DNA from: Bacteroidota bacterium | GTDB lineage: Bacteria; Bacteroidota; Bacteroidia; Chitinophagales; Chitinophagaceae | Direction of reading: 5' to 3' | Assembly: GCA_023423405.1 (NCBI GenBank) | Contig: JAFAFR010000023.1 | Location: forward strand, 1 to 64,000 | Length of the DNA: 64,000 nucleotides | Shown here: piece by piece, positions 27,318 through 35,924 of the stretch | Layout: every line of letters starts with the position of its first letter | How positions within the stretch are numbered: position 1 is the first letter of the stretch | Made by a program: the position numbers and the translations under genes | Notes under the pieces: model-generated | Seen by the model: only the letters and a program-made list of their open reading frames with translations | Told to the model about the DNA's origin: nothing | Databases searched by the model: none

Positions 27318-30300
27318 TTAAAGTGTTACGTTAAGCCCGAACTGGAATCCCGTGGGCTGGGGCGGAGTACCAAATGAACCAATGCCCTGGGCGGTGGGAT
27401 CGGAGGTTACGTTCGACTCGGGGTCGCCGGTGTATTTTGTCCACAGCTTCAGGTTGGTGCCAACGGCATAGATCCGTACGTTGGTAAGTTTCACCTGGCG
27501 CAGCAGGCTGGCCGGAAGGTTATAACCCAGCGAAAGCTGCTTCAGGCGCAGGAAGGAAGCGTCTTCCAGGTAACGGCTGTTCTGGTCGATGGTATAATTG
27601 TTTCCCACCGAGGTCAACCGGGGAACATCCGTTTCCCTTCCATCGCCCGTCCAGCGTTCCAGCACTTTTGCATTTATACCGCCGCTCAGCGGGTTGCGTT
27701 CGCGGAAATAACGGTTGAGGTTAAGCGAATAATTCCCGTACTGGAAATTGAACTGGATGCCGAGGTCAAATCCTCCATAGGAAAAAGTGTTCACGATGCC
27801 GCCATAGAATTTTGGATAGGCGCTGTACATGATCTGGCGATCGTCTGCTGTAACCGATCCATTGGCATCCTGTCCATCAAATACCGGCGCGCCGGTTTTC
27901 GCATCTATATAAAGTTGCTTGTACAGCCAGAAGGAATTCATTTCATATCCTTCTTTCATGATCACCCAGTCGCGGGTATATCTCGTGAGCTGCGAAGGCA
28001 GTTTTTCAATGCGGTTACGGTTGCCGGAAAGATTCAGGCTGGTGGTCCAGCTGAATCCCTTCCGGCGGATATTGGTGGAATTGATGGTGAGCTCGTATCC
28101 CTTGTTGCTGATTTCACCAATATTGGCCCAATAGCTGCTGAAGCCGCTGCTGGATGGGATGGGCTGCTGCAGCAGCAGGTCGGAAGTGTATTTGTTATAC
28201 AGGTCGAATGTTACGGAAAGGCGGTTATCCAGCACCGTTAGGTCGAACCCGATATTGGTTTGGGCGGTTTTTTCCCAGCGGAGGTTCTGGTTTCCCAACT
28301 GGTAAGGACCGGTACCGGCGAGAGGGGTGCCCACGACATCTGCGTAGCTGCCGCTGCCTGTCCACAAGCCCTGGGCGGCGAAATTGTTGATGCCGCTCTG
28401 GTTCCCGGTAATGCCATAAGAGCCCCGTATTTTGAGGTCGTTGAGCCAGTTGGCATCGCGCAGGAAGTTTTCTTCCTTGATCCGCCAGCCGGCGCCAACG
28501 GCGGGAAAATAACCCCAGCGGCTGTCTGTTCCGAATTTGGAGGAAGCGTCGGCCCGGAGGCTTCCTTCTGCATAAAACTTATTCAGGTAATTCCAGCTTG
28601 CCCTGGCAAAAAAGGAAACCAGGTTGGCTCTTGTCCAGGCCTGGCTGGCATTGCGGATGGAGGCAGAGGAAATGAGTGTGTAGTCGTCGTTGGCGAAGCC
28701 CTGTCCTTCTGCAGAGGTGAGCGAGATGGTATTGCTCTGGATGGTGTTGCCAGCCAGGAACAGCAGGTTGTGCAGTCCCAGTTTTTTCTGGTAGCTCAGC
28801 ACCTGTTCGTTGATCCAGGTATTGTTCTGGGTGATAGCCGAGCTGGCCGATCCCTGCGAAGCTTTCCCAATGCTGGTCTTGGAATTCCAGTAAGCAGATT
28901 CTTCATATTTATTGTAATCGATGCTGAAGCTGCTCTTGAATTTCAGTCCAGGCGCCAGTTGCGCTTCTCCGAAAACACTTCCGATGTAACGAAGCGTCAC
29001 CGTATTCACATCATAATTCTCCATAAGGATATAGGTATTGTCGGCGCCCACGGAGGTGCCGTCCTCTGCATATTTGGGCGTATAGGTAGCTGCCGAGTTC
29101 GCCGAGTTCCAGAGGCTTACCTGCGGACCATCACCGGTACGCGCCTGGTTGCGATAGGAGCGCGACAGGCTGTTGGTAAGGCCGATGCTGACCTTATCGG
29201 AGAGCTTTTGGTCGAAGTTGAATTTCAGGCTGGCACGGTTGAAGGAAAGTACTTTGATGAAAGCCTGCTGGTCGCTGTAACCCGCTCCTATATAATATTT
29301 GGATTGTGCATTTCCGCCCTGGATGCCCAGGTTGTAATCCTGCACATAACCTTTGCGCAGCAGGTCGCCAATGCGATCGTAGGTGTCCTGTTCTTCCGGC
29401 AGCCCCAGGCCGCCTTCCGATTTTGGCCGGAAAGGCCGGTTGGCATAGGTCTGGTTCAGGGAAGGCTTGTCGATCCCTGAATTGATCCAGTATTCGTTGG
29501 CGAGCGCTGCCGTTTCGGGACCGCTGGCAAGTTTGGGTAAGGTGGATTTATCGGCCTGCACCCAGCCATTGGAAATATCGAAACTGATCTTGGGCTTGCT
29601 ATTGTAGTTGCCTTTTTTCGTGGTGACGATCACTACGCCATTGGCTCCGCGCGAACCATAAATGGCCGTGGCGGAAGCGTCTTTCAATACTTCTATGCTC
29701 TCGATATCGGCAGGGTTGATATCGGCAATGGGAGAAGTGACGCGGCCTCCCATATTAAGGGTTTGCAAACTGGTGTTGTTGAGAAAAACACCGTCCACGA
29801 TGTAAAGCGGATCGCTGCTGGAGTTGATAGAAGTGGTGCCCCTTACCCGCACAAATACGCCTTCGCCCGGAACCCCGGAGTTGGTGATCACCTGCAGCCC
29901 TGCGGCCTTTCCCTGCAACTGCCCGTCGAAGCTCGACACCGGTATTTTTTTCACATCACCGGCGCTGATCTTGGCAATGGAACCTGTCAGATCGGCCTTT
30001 CTTTGCGTGCCGTAGCCAACCACCACTGCTTCATTCAGTTGTACGGCCGACTCATTTAATGCAATGGAAATAGCACTGCCTTCGCCTGCCACTTCTGTTG
30101 TGGTGAACCCGATATAACTTACTGCAAGTACGTGGGGCGTGGGTTTATAAGTGATCAGACGGAAACGTCCCAGTTTATCACTCTGTACTTCATTGGTGGA
30201 TCCTTTTAAACGGATGCTCGCACCTTCCAGCGGTTCTTTGGTTTTGCTGTTCACCACTGTGCCCACTAAAACCGTGGGGATCCCTTCCTGTGCCTGTAAC

Positions 30301-30347
30301 CCGGTAAAGAACAACAGCAGCAGAATTGGTAGAATTTTCTTTTTCAT
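27318..30347 (-). CDS. SusC/RagA TonB-linked outer-membrane transporter (operon 1)
   Basis: A 1009-residue TonB-dependent transporter. The start ATG 30347 gives a Sec signal peptide (MKKKILPILLLLFFTGLQAQ). A carboxypeptidase-regulatory-like domain (about 30-100) is followed by the SusC-specific plug motif EAVVVGYGTQRKADLTGSI, the plug (about 125-235, with VLKDASATAIYGSRGANGV) and a barrel to the C-terminus (FQFGLNVTL). It is the first gene of a seven-gene operon reaching 19494, with susD 19 bases downstream. A long structured leader precedes it. SusC/SusD pairs import ligands too large or scarce for porins; here the accompanying genes suggest a sulfur-containing molecule. Confidence 0.95.
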   Translation of the reverse strand: MKKKILPILLLLFFTGLQAQEGIPTVLVGTVVNSKTKEPLEGASIRLKGSTNEVQSDKLGRFRLITYKPTPHVLAVSYIGFTTTEVAGEGSAISIALNESAVQLNEAVVVGYGTQRKADLTGSIAKISAGDVKKIPVSSFDGQLQGKAAGLQVITNSGVPGEGVFVRVRGTTSINSSSDPLYIVDGVFLNNTSLQTLNMGGRVTSPIADINPADIESIEVLKDASATAIYGSRGANGVVIVTTKKGNYNSKPKISFDISNGWVQADKSTLPKLASGPETAALANEYWINSGIDKPSLNQTYANRPFRPKSEGGLGLPEEQDTYDRIGDLLRKGYVQDYNLGIQGGNAQSKYYIGAGYSDQQAFIKVLSFNRASLKFNFDQKLSDKVSIGLTNSLSRSYRNQARTGDGPQVSLWNSANSAATYTPKYAEDGTSVGADNTYILMENYDVNTVTLRYIGSVFGEAQLAPGLKFKSSFSIDYNKYEESAYWNSKTSIGKASQGSASSAITQNNTWINEQVLSYQKKLGLHNLLFLAGNTIQSNTISLTSAEGQGFANDDYTLISSASIRNASQAWTRANLVSFFARASWNYLNKFYAEGSLRADASSKFGTDSRWGYFPAVGAGWRIKEENFLRDANWLNDLKIRGSYGITGNQSGINNFAAQGLWTGSGSYADVVGTPLAGTGPYQLGNQNLRWEKTAQTNIGFDLTVLDNRLSVTFDLYNKYTSDLLLQQPIPSSSGFSSYWANIGEISNKGYELTINSTNIRRKGFSWTTSLNLSGNRNRIEKLPSQLTRYTRDWVIMKEGYEMNSFWLYKQLYIDAKTGAPVFDGQDANGSVTADDRQIMYSAYPKFYGGIVNTFSYGGFDLGIQFNFQYGNYSLNLNRYFRERNPLSGGINAKVLERWTGDGRETDVPRLTSVGNNYTIDQNSRYLEDASFLRLKQLSLGYNLPASLLRQVKLTNVRIYAVGTNLKLWTKYTGDPESNVTSDPTAQGIGSFGTPPQPTGFQFGLNVTL

Positions 30348-30395
30348 GTTTAATCGATGATGGTCAAAAAGGACGACCACGGAAAAAGCAGGCTA

Positions 30396-30573
30396 CCATC
30401 CCGAAACTGTATATTTGGATGGACAAAAGGCAGCCTTCAGGTTTTCGTAACCTGGATGCTATTTTCGATGGCCTTGAATCTTGGCCGGGACTGCTGCAAC
30501 AGTTTCCGGCCTTATTGTTTTGCGTGGAATTGCGGACCGGCTCTGGCGTATGGCGCAGAAGTGCCTGCCACAC
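30396..30573 (-). promoter_or_regulatory. Structured 5' leader with four hairpins before the SusCD sulfur operon
   Basis: Read on the minus strand, four stem-loops follow one another between the short leader ORF and susC. Hairpin A (30548-30573) pairs GTGTGGC with GCCATAC. Hairpin B (30483-30511) pairs GGCCGG with CCGGCC. Hairpin C (30430-30459) is an extended stem with inner arms AGGTT/AACCT and outer arms GCA-CC/GG-TGC. Hairpin D (30396-30422) pairs CCATCC with GGATGG. I could not match this to a known riboswitch: SAM-I, SAM-II, TPP and cobalamin cores are absent. No long T-run follows any hairpin, so a classic terminator is not evident. It may be a new aptamer or an attenuation region. Confidence 0.5.
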
Positions 30574-30638
30574 ACTTTCGTAATAAAGTATGCATGCTAT
30601 AATGGATTATATGATGAATGGGGAATGCGCCCGGTGTT

Positions 30639-30692
30639 TCAGTAGCTACAACATCGGAACAGCAGTTGGTGTATGGTTGGGTGCTTCTTCAT
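30639..30692 (-). CDS. Possible 17-residue leader peptide with tandem Cys codons
   Basis: An ATG at 30692 opens an 18-codon frame that ends at TGA (30639-30641) and encodes MKKHPTIHQLLFRCCSY. The two adjacent TGT codons are the fourteenth and fifteenth of the peptide. It lies about 50 bases downstream of a promoter-like element and about 65 bases before the first leader hairpin, in the position of an attenuation peptide. Because the operon appears to handle sulfur compounds, ribosome stalling at cysteine codons would be a logical sensor. Such a short frame can also occur by chance, so the call rests on position and content, not on homology. Confidence 0.4.
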   Translation of the reverse strand: MKKHPTIHQLLFRCCSY

Positions 30693-30742
30693 TTGACACA
30701 GTGAATCATGCAGGCATGATCCGGATGAAGAGCGAAAATACA

Positions 30743-30775
30743 CAAAATTATTTGTCTACCAAATTTATAGAGTAG
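30743..30775 (-). promoter_or_regulatory. Candidate promoter and overlapping operator for operon 1
   Basis: On the minus strand, TAATTTTG (30743-30750) is an exact match to the TAnnTTTG -7 consensus. Just upstream, 30755-30771 is an imperfect dyad: TCTA at one end and TAGA at the other, around a central AAATTT. An element in this place would overlap the -33 region, as expected for a regulator binding site. I associate similar A/T-rich dyads with sulfur genes in Bacteroidota, but only from memory. Transcription from here would give a leader of about 385-390 bases before susC. Confidence 0.45.
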
Positions 30776-30795
30776 TATTTTCCAGGTCGCTGGAT

Positions 30796-33099
30796 TCAGA
30801 AACGGTAGCGTCGCAGGATCTGTGTGCTGTTGCTGTTCCAGCCGGCAGAAGGAATAATATCATCTGGCCTTATAACTGTTTCCAGTGTTTGCGGAATACC
30901 CACTGAGTAGTCCACCAGTTGCAGTTCTACCTGCTTGCCGCCGGACACAGATCCTTCCAGTATGAGCGAGTCGATTCCCATTCCGTAAAAAAACAACTGG
31001 TTGCTGAGGTCGGCTTTTACGGGTATGGTATTAACCCGCATATCCTGCCATACCGTTCTGTTATCGAAGTAGAGCCGAAGCGCTTGTGCATCTCTGTTAG
31101 AACGTACCGAAAGCTGCAGATAACGGCGACCCCGGGCCGAACTGTCTTTCAATACCGTCATTTCCGGCAGGGGCAGCTCAACGGGGAGGGCCGGTCCCTT
31201 GATCTGCGGTCCTGCAGGCCTGCCCGGGTAATAGGTGGCGGGATCGGCTTCGGGCGATACGAGTGATTTGCCCAGGTAGATGCCGTTCCATCGATCGGGC
31301 AGTCCAAAGTCGCTGACCCACCAGCCCTTGCCGGCATCGGCATCGAACTGGTAATACAGGCTGGAGCGCAGCGGATGGCGGCCGGTATAACGGGATGATA
31401 TATGCGCCATTACGAGACTGGTCAGTACACCCATCAATGCCAGCGAGGCCAGCCAGCCGGGAAGCGCCCTGTCTGCCGCGCGCCAGAGTGGAAGAAGAAA
31501 GCCCGCCAGCAGCAAAACCAGCAGCCCGGTGCCTGCGGCCTGCTGCGACAGTCCATAAGTGCCGGCATAGGTGAAATAGATCAGCGGGGGCAGGAGCATG
31601 CAGGCGGGAAGAGCGCCGAAAAACTGGAATAGGGTTTCCGTCCAGCCCGGCTGGCCACCGATGGTGCGCTGCCAGGGGATCAACTGTGCCAGCAGCGAAA
31701 AAACCAGTGGAAAGAGCAGGAAATAAATGGCTTCGGGCACGTAGCGGAACAGCAGGTTGAGCAATACCAGCACGATGGTTTGGAAACCCATCATCAGCGC
31801 TTCCGTGGAAACCGGCCTTTTTCCTGCTGCATATACAAAGCCGAATATTGCAACACAGCAAAGTCCCAGTGATATATAATACAACCACGCATTGTAAGAT
31901 TCGCCGTCGTAAAAAATACCGTACTCAGGATAACCCGAACGTATAACCGCAATCAGCGCATGGCTCAACAAACCTGCGATCACCAGTACTCCTGCAAAGC
32001 GCAGCAGTCCGCCCAGCCAGGCCATCCAGGGATTACCAGCATAGTTCGCTTTTTCCCGCCGCAGGTAAAGGTAAAAACAGGCGATAAAGAGCAGGTTGGT
32101 GACCCACAGCATCCACCCATTCCAGGAAGCGGGGTACACGGCCATGTATTTTCCGAAAAGATTGAAATAGGTGATGGAAGCGCCGCCGATCTGGTTGAGG
32201 TCGGCATTGCCGCAGGCCTTCACCAGTGCCAGCATATTTTCTCCCGTTTGTTTCAGGCTGCGCAGGTCGAACCATTCGTACCGGTCGATCAGGCTGTGGT
32301 AGTGCGATTTTCCTTCCAGCAACACGTGGTTGAGCCCGGGTATGCCGGCCTCTGCGAATACCGTATAGTCCATATACCCCGGCGCCGTTTTCTTAACTGC
32401 GGCGCTGAGCGATGTACCCAGCGGGTGGGGCACTTTGAGGTACTGACCGATCAGCCAACGGTTATCTGTACCCGATTCTATCATCATGTTGGCGCCGCGT
32501 ACCGCTGTGGCGTCGTAGGCCAGCACCAGGGCAATGTCGTTGCGGTGGCTGCTGTCGGCCAGCAGGGCGCTGGCGCCGAGCAGTCCCGGCTCTTCTGCAT
32601 CAAGGAAAAGGAAAACAACATCGTTGCGAAGGGTTGTTTTGTTGGCTTTCAGTGCCCGGATGCATTCCATCATCGCTACTACGCCGCTGCCATCGTCGGC
32701 GGCTCCCGGTGTATTCGGTTGTGTATCATAGTGAGCCGTAACATATACGGCTTTGCCTTCTTCGCTGCCGGGCAGGCGGGCGCTGATGTTCATGGTGCGC
32801 GCACCTACCAGGCTGCCATAAACCGGCCGCACCGCAAAAGCGGTATCCACTACGGTCTCCAGTTGGAAGCCGTTGCAGAAGGCGACAATGGAGTCGCGCA
32901 CCGCAGCGTGTTCGACGGTTCCCACCATGTGCGGCCGCGAAGCCACGCGCGGAAAATACTGGGCCGCACGTTTGGCAGAGAAGCCGGCTGGATTTGACTT
33001 TTCAGGGAGAACGGACCGGGGTGAAAGCAGGAATACCGAAAGAAAACAAACCAGCAGGGCGAGCACCAGGAAGAACAGGTTTCGCGAATGGTTGAACAT
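30796..33099 (-). CDS. M28 family membrane-anchored metallopeptidase
   Basis: A 767-residue aminopeptidase-like protein. One N-terminal membrane anchor (about 8-26) leads into an M28 zinc peptidase domain (about 40-310): the metal ligands are in VTAHYDTQPNTPGAADDGSG, catalytic Glu and ligand in FLDAEEPGLLG, a further Asp in LAYDATA and His in KSHYHSLIDRYE. Residues about 340-560 contain some eight hydrophobic helices, and the last 200 residues form a soluble C-terminal domain. This plan resembles the ER metallopeptidase 1 (Fxna) group. The catalytic domain would face the periplasm. It follows lutC by 41 bases on the same strand and could be cotranscribed, though no functional link is apparent. 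Confidence 0.9.
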   Translation of the reverse strand: MFNHSRNLFFLVLALLVCFLSVFLLSPRSVLPEKSNPAGFSAKRAAQYFPRVASRPHMVGTVEHAAVRDSIVAFCNGFQLETVVDTAFAVRPVYGSLVGARTMNISARLPGSEEGKAVYVTAHYDTQPNTPGAADDGSGVVAMMECIRALKANKTTLRNDVVFLFLDAEEPGLLGASALLADSSHRNDIALVLAYDATAVRGANMMIESGTDNRWLIGQYLKVPHPLGTSLSAAVKKTAPGYMDYTVFAEAGIPGLNHVLLEGKSHYHSLIDRYEWFDLRSLKQTGENMLALVKACGNADLNQIGGASITYFNLFGKYMAVYPASWNGWMLWVTNLLFIACFYLYLRREKANYAGNPWMAWLGGLLRFAGVLVIAGLLSHALIAVIRSGYPEYGIFYDGESYNAWLYYISLGLCCVAIFGFVYAAGKRPVSTEALMMGFQTIVLVLLNLLFRYVPEAIYFLLFPLVFSLLAQLIPWQRTIGGQPGWTETLFQFFGALPACMLLPPLIYFTYAGTYGLSQQAAGTGLLVLLLAGFLLPLWRAADRALPGWLASLALMGVLTSLVMAHISSRYTGRHPLRSSLYYQFDADAGKGWWVSDFGLPDRWNGIYLGKSLVSPEADPATYYPGRPAGPQIKGPALPVELPLPEMTVLKDSSARGRRYLQLSVRSNRDAQALRLYFDNRTVWQDMRVNTIPVKADLSNQLFFYGMGIDSLILEGSVSGGKQVELQLVDYSVGIPQTLETVIRPDDIIPSAGWNSNSTQILRRYRF

Positions 33100-33140
33100 G
33101 GCAAAAGCTTGTTCCCCTGAATATACAACAATTCAAAGGA

Positions 33141-33680
33141 TCAGGCGTCCTTCCAGATCACCACCGTATGTTGCAAAGGCCCATGGGCGCCAATAACAAG
33201 GCTCTGTTCAATGTCCGCTGTTTTGGAGGGCCCCGCAATGAAAGCGCCATAACCCGGCGCCTCACCCGAAAGAGAAAGCCTGGCATAGGCTTCCTGCATG
33301 TCCGGCACCAGCGTGGAGGCACGTATACCCAGCACCAGGTGGGCGCAAATGAAGGGCAGGATGCGGTGGAGCAATTGCGTTTCTGCGATCCATACCGCGC
33401 CGTTTTCGGCAACGGCTATACCGCCTTCCAGCCAGATCTGCCCTAGCTGGTCCCATGCGGCTGGCTCTCCGGCAGAAGGAGCCTGCGGCGTGGCAGCCCT
33501 ATAGGTGTTAAATGCCTCCTCTGTATCGCAGACCACCACATCGCCGCCGTTGATGCGGATATTACGCAAAAACTCATCGAGCTCGCCCTGCTGGCCGGTA
33601 AGCGCCCTGTTTTCCGGTAGCGAGGTGGGCGCAGGCAGGTTGCTGCGAATGGCTTCCAGTATGGCTTTGCGGCTGCTCAT
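33141..33680 (-). CDS. lutC: Lactate utilisation protein LutC
   Basis: A 179-residue LUD-domain protein (LutC/YkgG). The ATG at 33680 overlaps the lutB stop by four bases (ATGA); the open frame runs further upstream inside lutB but that part is out of context. The LUD fold is marked by the GGDVVVCDTEEAF strand, the GIAVAENGAVWI segment and the C-terminal SKTADIEQSLVIGAHGP motif. It is the third component of the LutABC complex that oxidises L-lactate to pyruvate with iron-sulfur clusters in the cytoplasm. It is somewhat shorter than the Bacillus protein (about 240), as is usual for Bacteroidota. Confidence 0.93.
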   Translation of the reverse strand: MSSRKAILEAIRSNLPAPTSLPENRALTGQQGELDEFLRNIRINGGDVVVCDTEEAFNTYRAATPQAPSAGEPAAWDQLGQIWLEGGIAVAENGAVWIAETQLLHRILPFICAHLVLGIRASTLVPDMQEAYARLSLSGEAPGYGAFIAGPSKTADIEQSLVIGAHGPLQHTVVIWKDA

Positions 33681-35044
33681 GGTTTTCTTTTTTTCAGGTA
33701 CCAGTTGTGAAAACTCTGCTCCGGTACTACTGGCATTTCGCGCTGGCGGTACCAGGCATTCCATTTTTTGTTCTGCAGGAGCCGGGGAAACCATTTCATC
33801 AGGCGCATTCCCACACTGCCGGCAAAACGATAGAGGGCAGGATGTCCGAATACCATCGCCATCCCTTTCATGCCCGCTGTTTTTGCTACAGGCGACAGTC
33901 CTTCCTGCACCACTACCTGCCGCCATTTCCACAATTGTTCGTGGATGTTGATCTTCACCGGGCACACATTGCTGCAACTGCCGCAGAGCGTGGAGGCAAA
34001 GGGCAGATCGGCGTTTGCTTTCAGGTCGTTGTTGGGATTGAGGATGGAACCGATGGGTCCGGCTACTGCTGTATGATAGCTGTGACCGCCGCTGCGCCGG
34101 TACACCGGGCAGGTATTAAAACAGGCCGCACAGCGAATGCATTTTAAGGAATTGCGGAAATCTTCCCGGCCGAGCTGGCGGCTGCGGCCATTGTCCACCA
34201 GGATGATGTGCATTTCCTTACCCGGCGCAGGTTTGCGGAAATGACTGGTGTAGGTGGTAATGGATTGACCCGTAGCGCTTCTCGCCAGCAGGCGCGTAAA
34301 AATGCCGAGGTCCGCCGTACGCGGTATGATCTTTTCAATGCCCATGCAGGCGATGTGCACCCTTGCCGAATGCACGCCCATATCGGCATTGCCCTCGTTG
34401 GTGCAGACCACTACTGCACCTGTTTCAGCAATAGCAAAGTTCACGCCTGTAATGGCCAGGTCCGCTTCCAGGAAGCGTTTGCGCAGGTCTTTGCGCGCGG
34501 CATGCGTAAGATAGGCGGGATCTGTATTCCCTTCCTCCGTGTGCAGGTGCTCGTGGAAGGTATCACTCACATCCTGCTTTTTCAGGTGGATGGCGGGCAG
34601 TACAATATGACTGGGCGCTTCTTTGCGCAACTGCACGATCCTTTCACCCAAGTCGGTATCTACCACTTCGTAGCCGTGCTGCTGCAGGAAAGGGTTAAGG
34701 TGACATTCTTCCGTGAGCATGCTTTTGCTCTTCACGATCCGCTGCAGTTTCTGCTCCTTAATGATGCGCAGCACGATGGCATTGTGCTCTGCCGCTGTGG
34801 CCGCCCAGTGCACCTGTACACCATTGGCGGTTGCCTGTGCTTCAAACGTTTCGAGGTAATGATCGAGTCGTGACAATACATGCTCCTTAATAGCAGAAGC
34901 CTGCTGGCGCAGCAATTCCCATTCGGGCAACTGGAAGGCTGCTCGGTCCCTTTTCTGCCGCACCCACCACAGCGTCTGATCGTGCCAGTTAGTTCTTTCT
35001 TCGTCGCGGATAAAAGCCGCCGCAAGTTGCGCATGGTCTTTCAT
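33677..35044 (-). CDS. lutB: Lactate utilisation iron-sulfur protein LutB
   Basis: A 455-residue fusion of an LUD domain (about 60-290, with NFAIAETGAVVVCTNEGNAD) and a ferredoxin-like domain with two cluster-binding motifs, CIRCAACFNTCPVY and CGSCSNVCPVKI. It is the electron-transfer subunit of LutABC. The start at 35044 overlaps the lutA stop by four bases, and the stop overlaps the lutC start in the same way, so all three are coupled. Length and motif order match LutB/YkgF. No regulator of the operon (LutR-like) is visible nearby. Confidence 0.95.
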   Translation of the reverse strand: MKDHAQLAAAFIRDEERTNWHDQTLWWVRQKRDRAAFQLPEWELLRQQASAIKEHVLSRLDHYLETFEAQATANGVQVHWAATAAEHNAIVLRIIKEQKLQRIVKSKSMLTEECHLNPFLQQHGYEVVDTDLGERIVQLRKEAPSHIVLPAIHLKKQDVSDTFHEHLHTEEGNTDPAYLTHAARKDLRKRFLEADLAITGVNFAIAETGAVVVCTNEGNADMGVHSARVHIACMGIEKIIPRTADLGIFTRLLARSATGQSITTYTSHFRKPAPGKEMHIILVDNGRSRQLGREDFRNSLKCIRCAACFNTCPVYRRSGGHSYHTAVAGPIGSILNPNNDLKANADLPFASTLCGSCSNVCPVKINIHEQLWKWRQVVVQEGLSPVAKTAGMKGMAMVFGHPALYRFAGSVGMRLMKWFPRLLQNKKWNAWYRQREMPVVPEQSFHNWYLKKRKP

Positions 35045-35784
35045 AGGGCCTCGCTGTTTAAGATTTCGGCAATATGTTTTACCCTTATGGGACTGCCTTG
35101 TCTTTTCAGGATGCCTTCCAGGTGCATGAGACAGCTCATGTCAACCGCCGTGATCACTTCTGCCGAAGCCCTGGCCTGTTCTGCAATGCGGTCGCGCCCC
35201 ATTTTGGCGCTCACCGCCTCTTCAAATACGCAGAAGGTGCCACCGAAGCCGCAGCATTCGTCCACCCTTTCGGGGTAAACCAACTCCAGGCCGCTGACCA
35301 GGCGCAATAACTGCTCGGGTTTGGAAAAGGCCGGCGACACCGTTTCAGACATGGACGAAAGGTGCAGTCCGCGCTGGCCGTGGCAGCTCTGGTGAACGCC
35401 CACGCGGTGCGGGAAATAGGCCGGCAGGTCTTTCACCTGCAGCACGTCGGTGAGGAACTCGGTGAGCTCGTATACGCGGCGCCGGATCTGCGCAGCGGCC
35501 CCGGGATTGTCGCGCGATTCCAGGTGCTCTTTGATGTGCAGGGTACAGCTCCCGGAGGGGCAAACAATGTATTCAAAGTCTGAAAAATTCCGGATGAAGT
35601 TGCGGTCGCACCCGGCTGACAGTGATGCATAACCGCTGTTGGCCATTGGCTGGCCGCAGCAGGTCTGGTTCAGCGGGTAGACTACCTCACAGCCCAGCTT
35701 TTCCAGCAATTCGAGCGTGGCGATAGCCACCTGTGGGTAGAGCTGGTCGATATAGCAGGGTATGAACAGGCCTGTTTGCATCAT
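35041..35784 (-). CDS. lutA: Lactate utilisation protein LutA
   Basis: A 247-residue cysteine-rich CCG-domain protein (LutA/YkgE), related to heterodisulfide reductase subunit D and glycolate oxidase subunit GlcF. Two CCG motifs are present: NQTCCGQPMAN near residue 40 and DECCGFGGTFC near residue 185, which would bind clusters. It is first in the lutABC operon. Two in-frame ATG codons are adjacent at the start (35784 and 35781); the choice affects one residue. The 140 bases upstream separate it from a divergent gene at 35925 and should hold both promoters. Confidence 0.95.
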   Translation of the reverse strand: MMQTGLFIPCYIDQLYPQVAIATLELLEKLGCEVVYPLNQTCCGQPMANSGYASLSAGCDRNFIRNFSDFEYIVCPSGSCTLHIKEHLESRDNPGAAAQIRRRVYELTEFLTDVLQVKDLPAYFPHRVGVHQSCHGQRGLHLSSMSETVSPAFSKPEQLLRLVSGLELVYPERVDECCGFGGTFCVFEEAVSAKMGRDRIAEQARASAEVITAVDMSCLMHLEGILKRQGSPIRVKHIAEILNSEAL

Positions 35785-35924
35785 GGTTCTACAAAATCAA
35801 TGCAATTTTGGAAAGGAGCCGGCGTAATTTTTCACTTTTTCTGCGCCGAAAATATCCCTGCCAAAAAACCGCCCGGCAGAGATTGCCGGATATTCCCTAA
35901 ATTGATTTTCAAACGGACCAGGAC

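Noticed and set aside
30590..30775. A 61-codon plus-strand ORF opposite the operon 1 leader
   Set aside because: It runs through the promoter, operator and leader ORF of the opposite strand, has no recognisable composition or homologue, and no promoter of its own.
30348..30795. SAM, TPP, glycine or cobalamin riboswitch in the SusC leader
   Set aside because: I compared the conserved core sequences from memory and found none; only unassigned hairpins remain.
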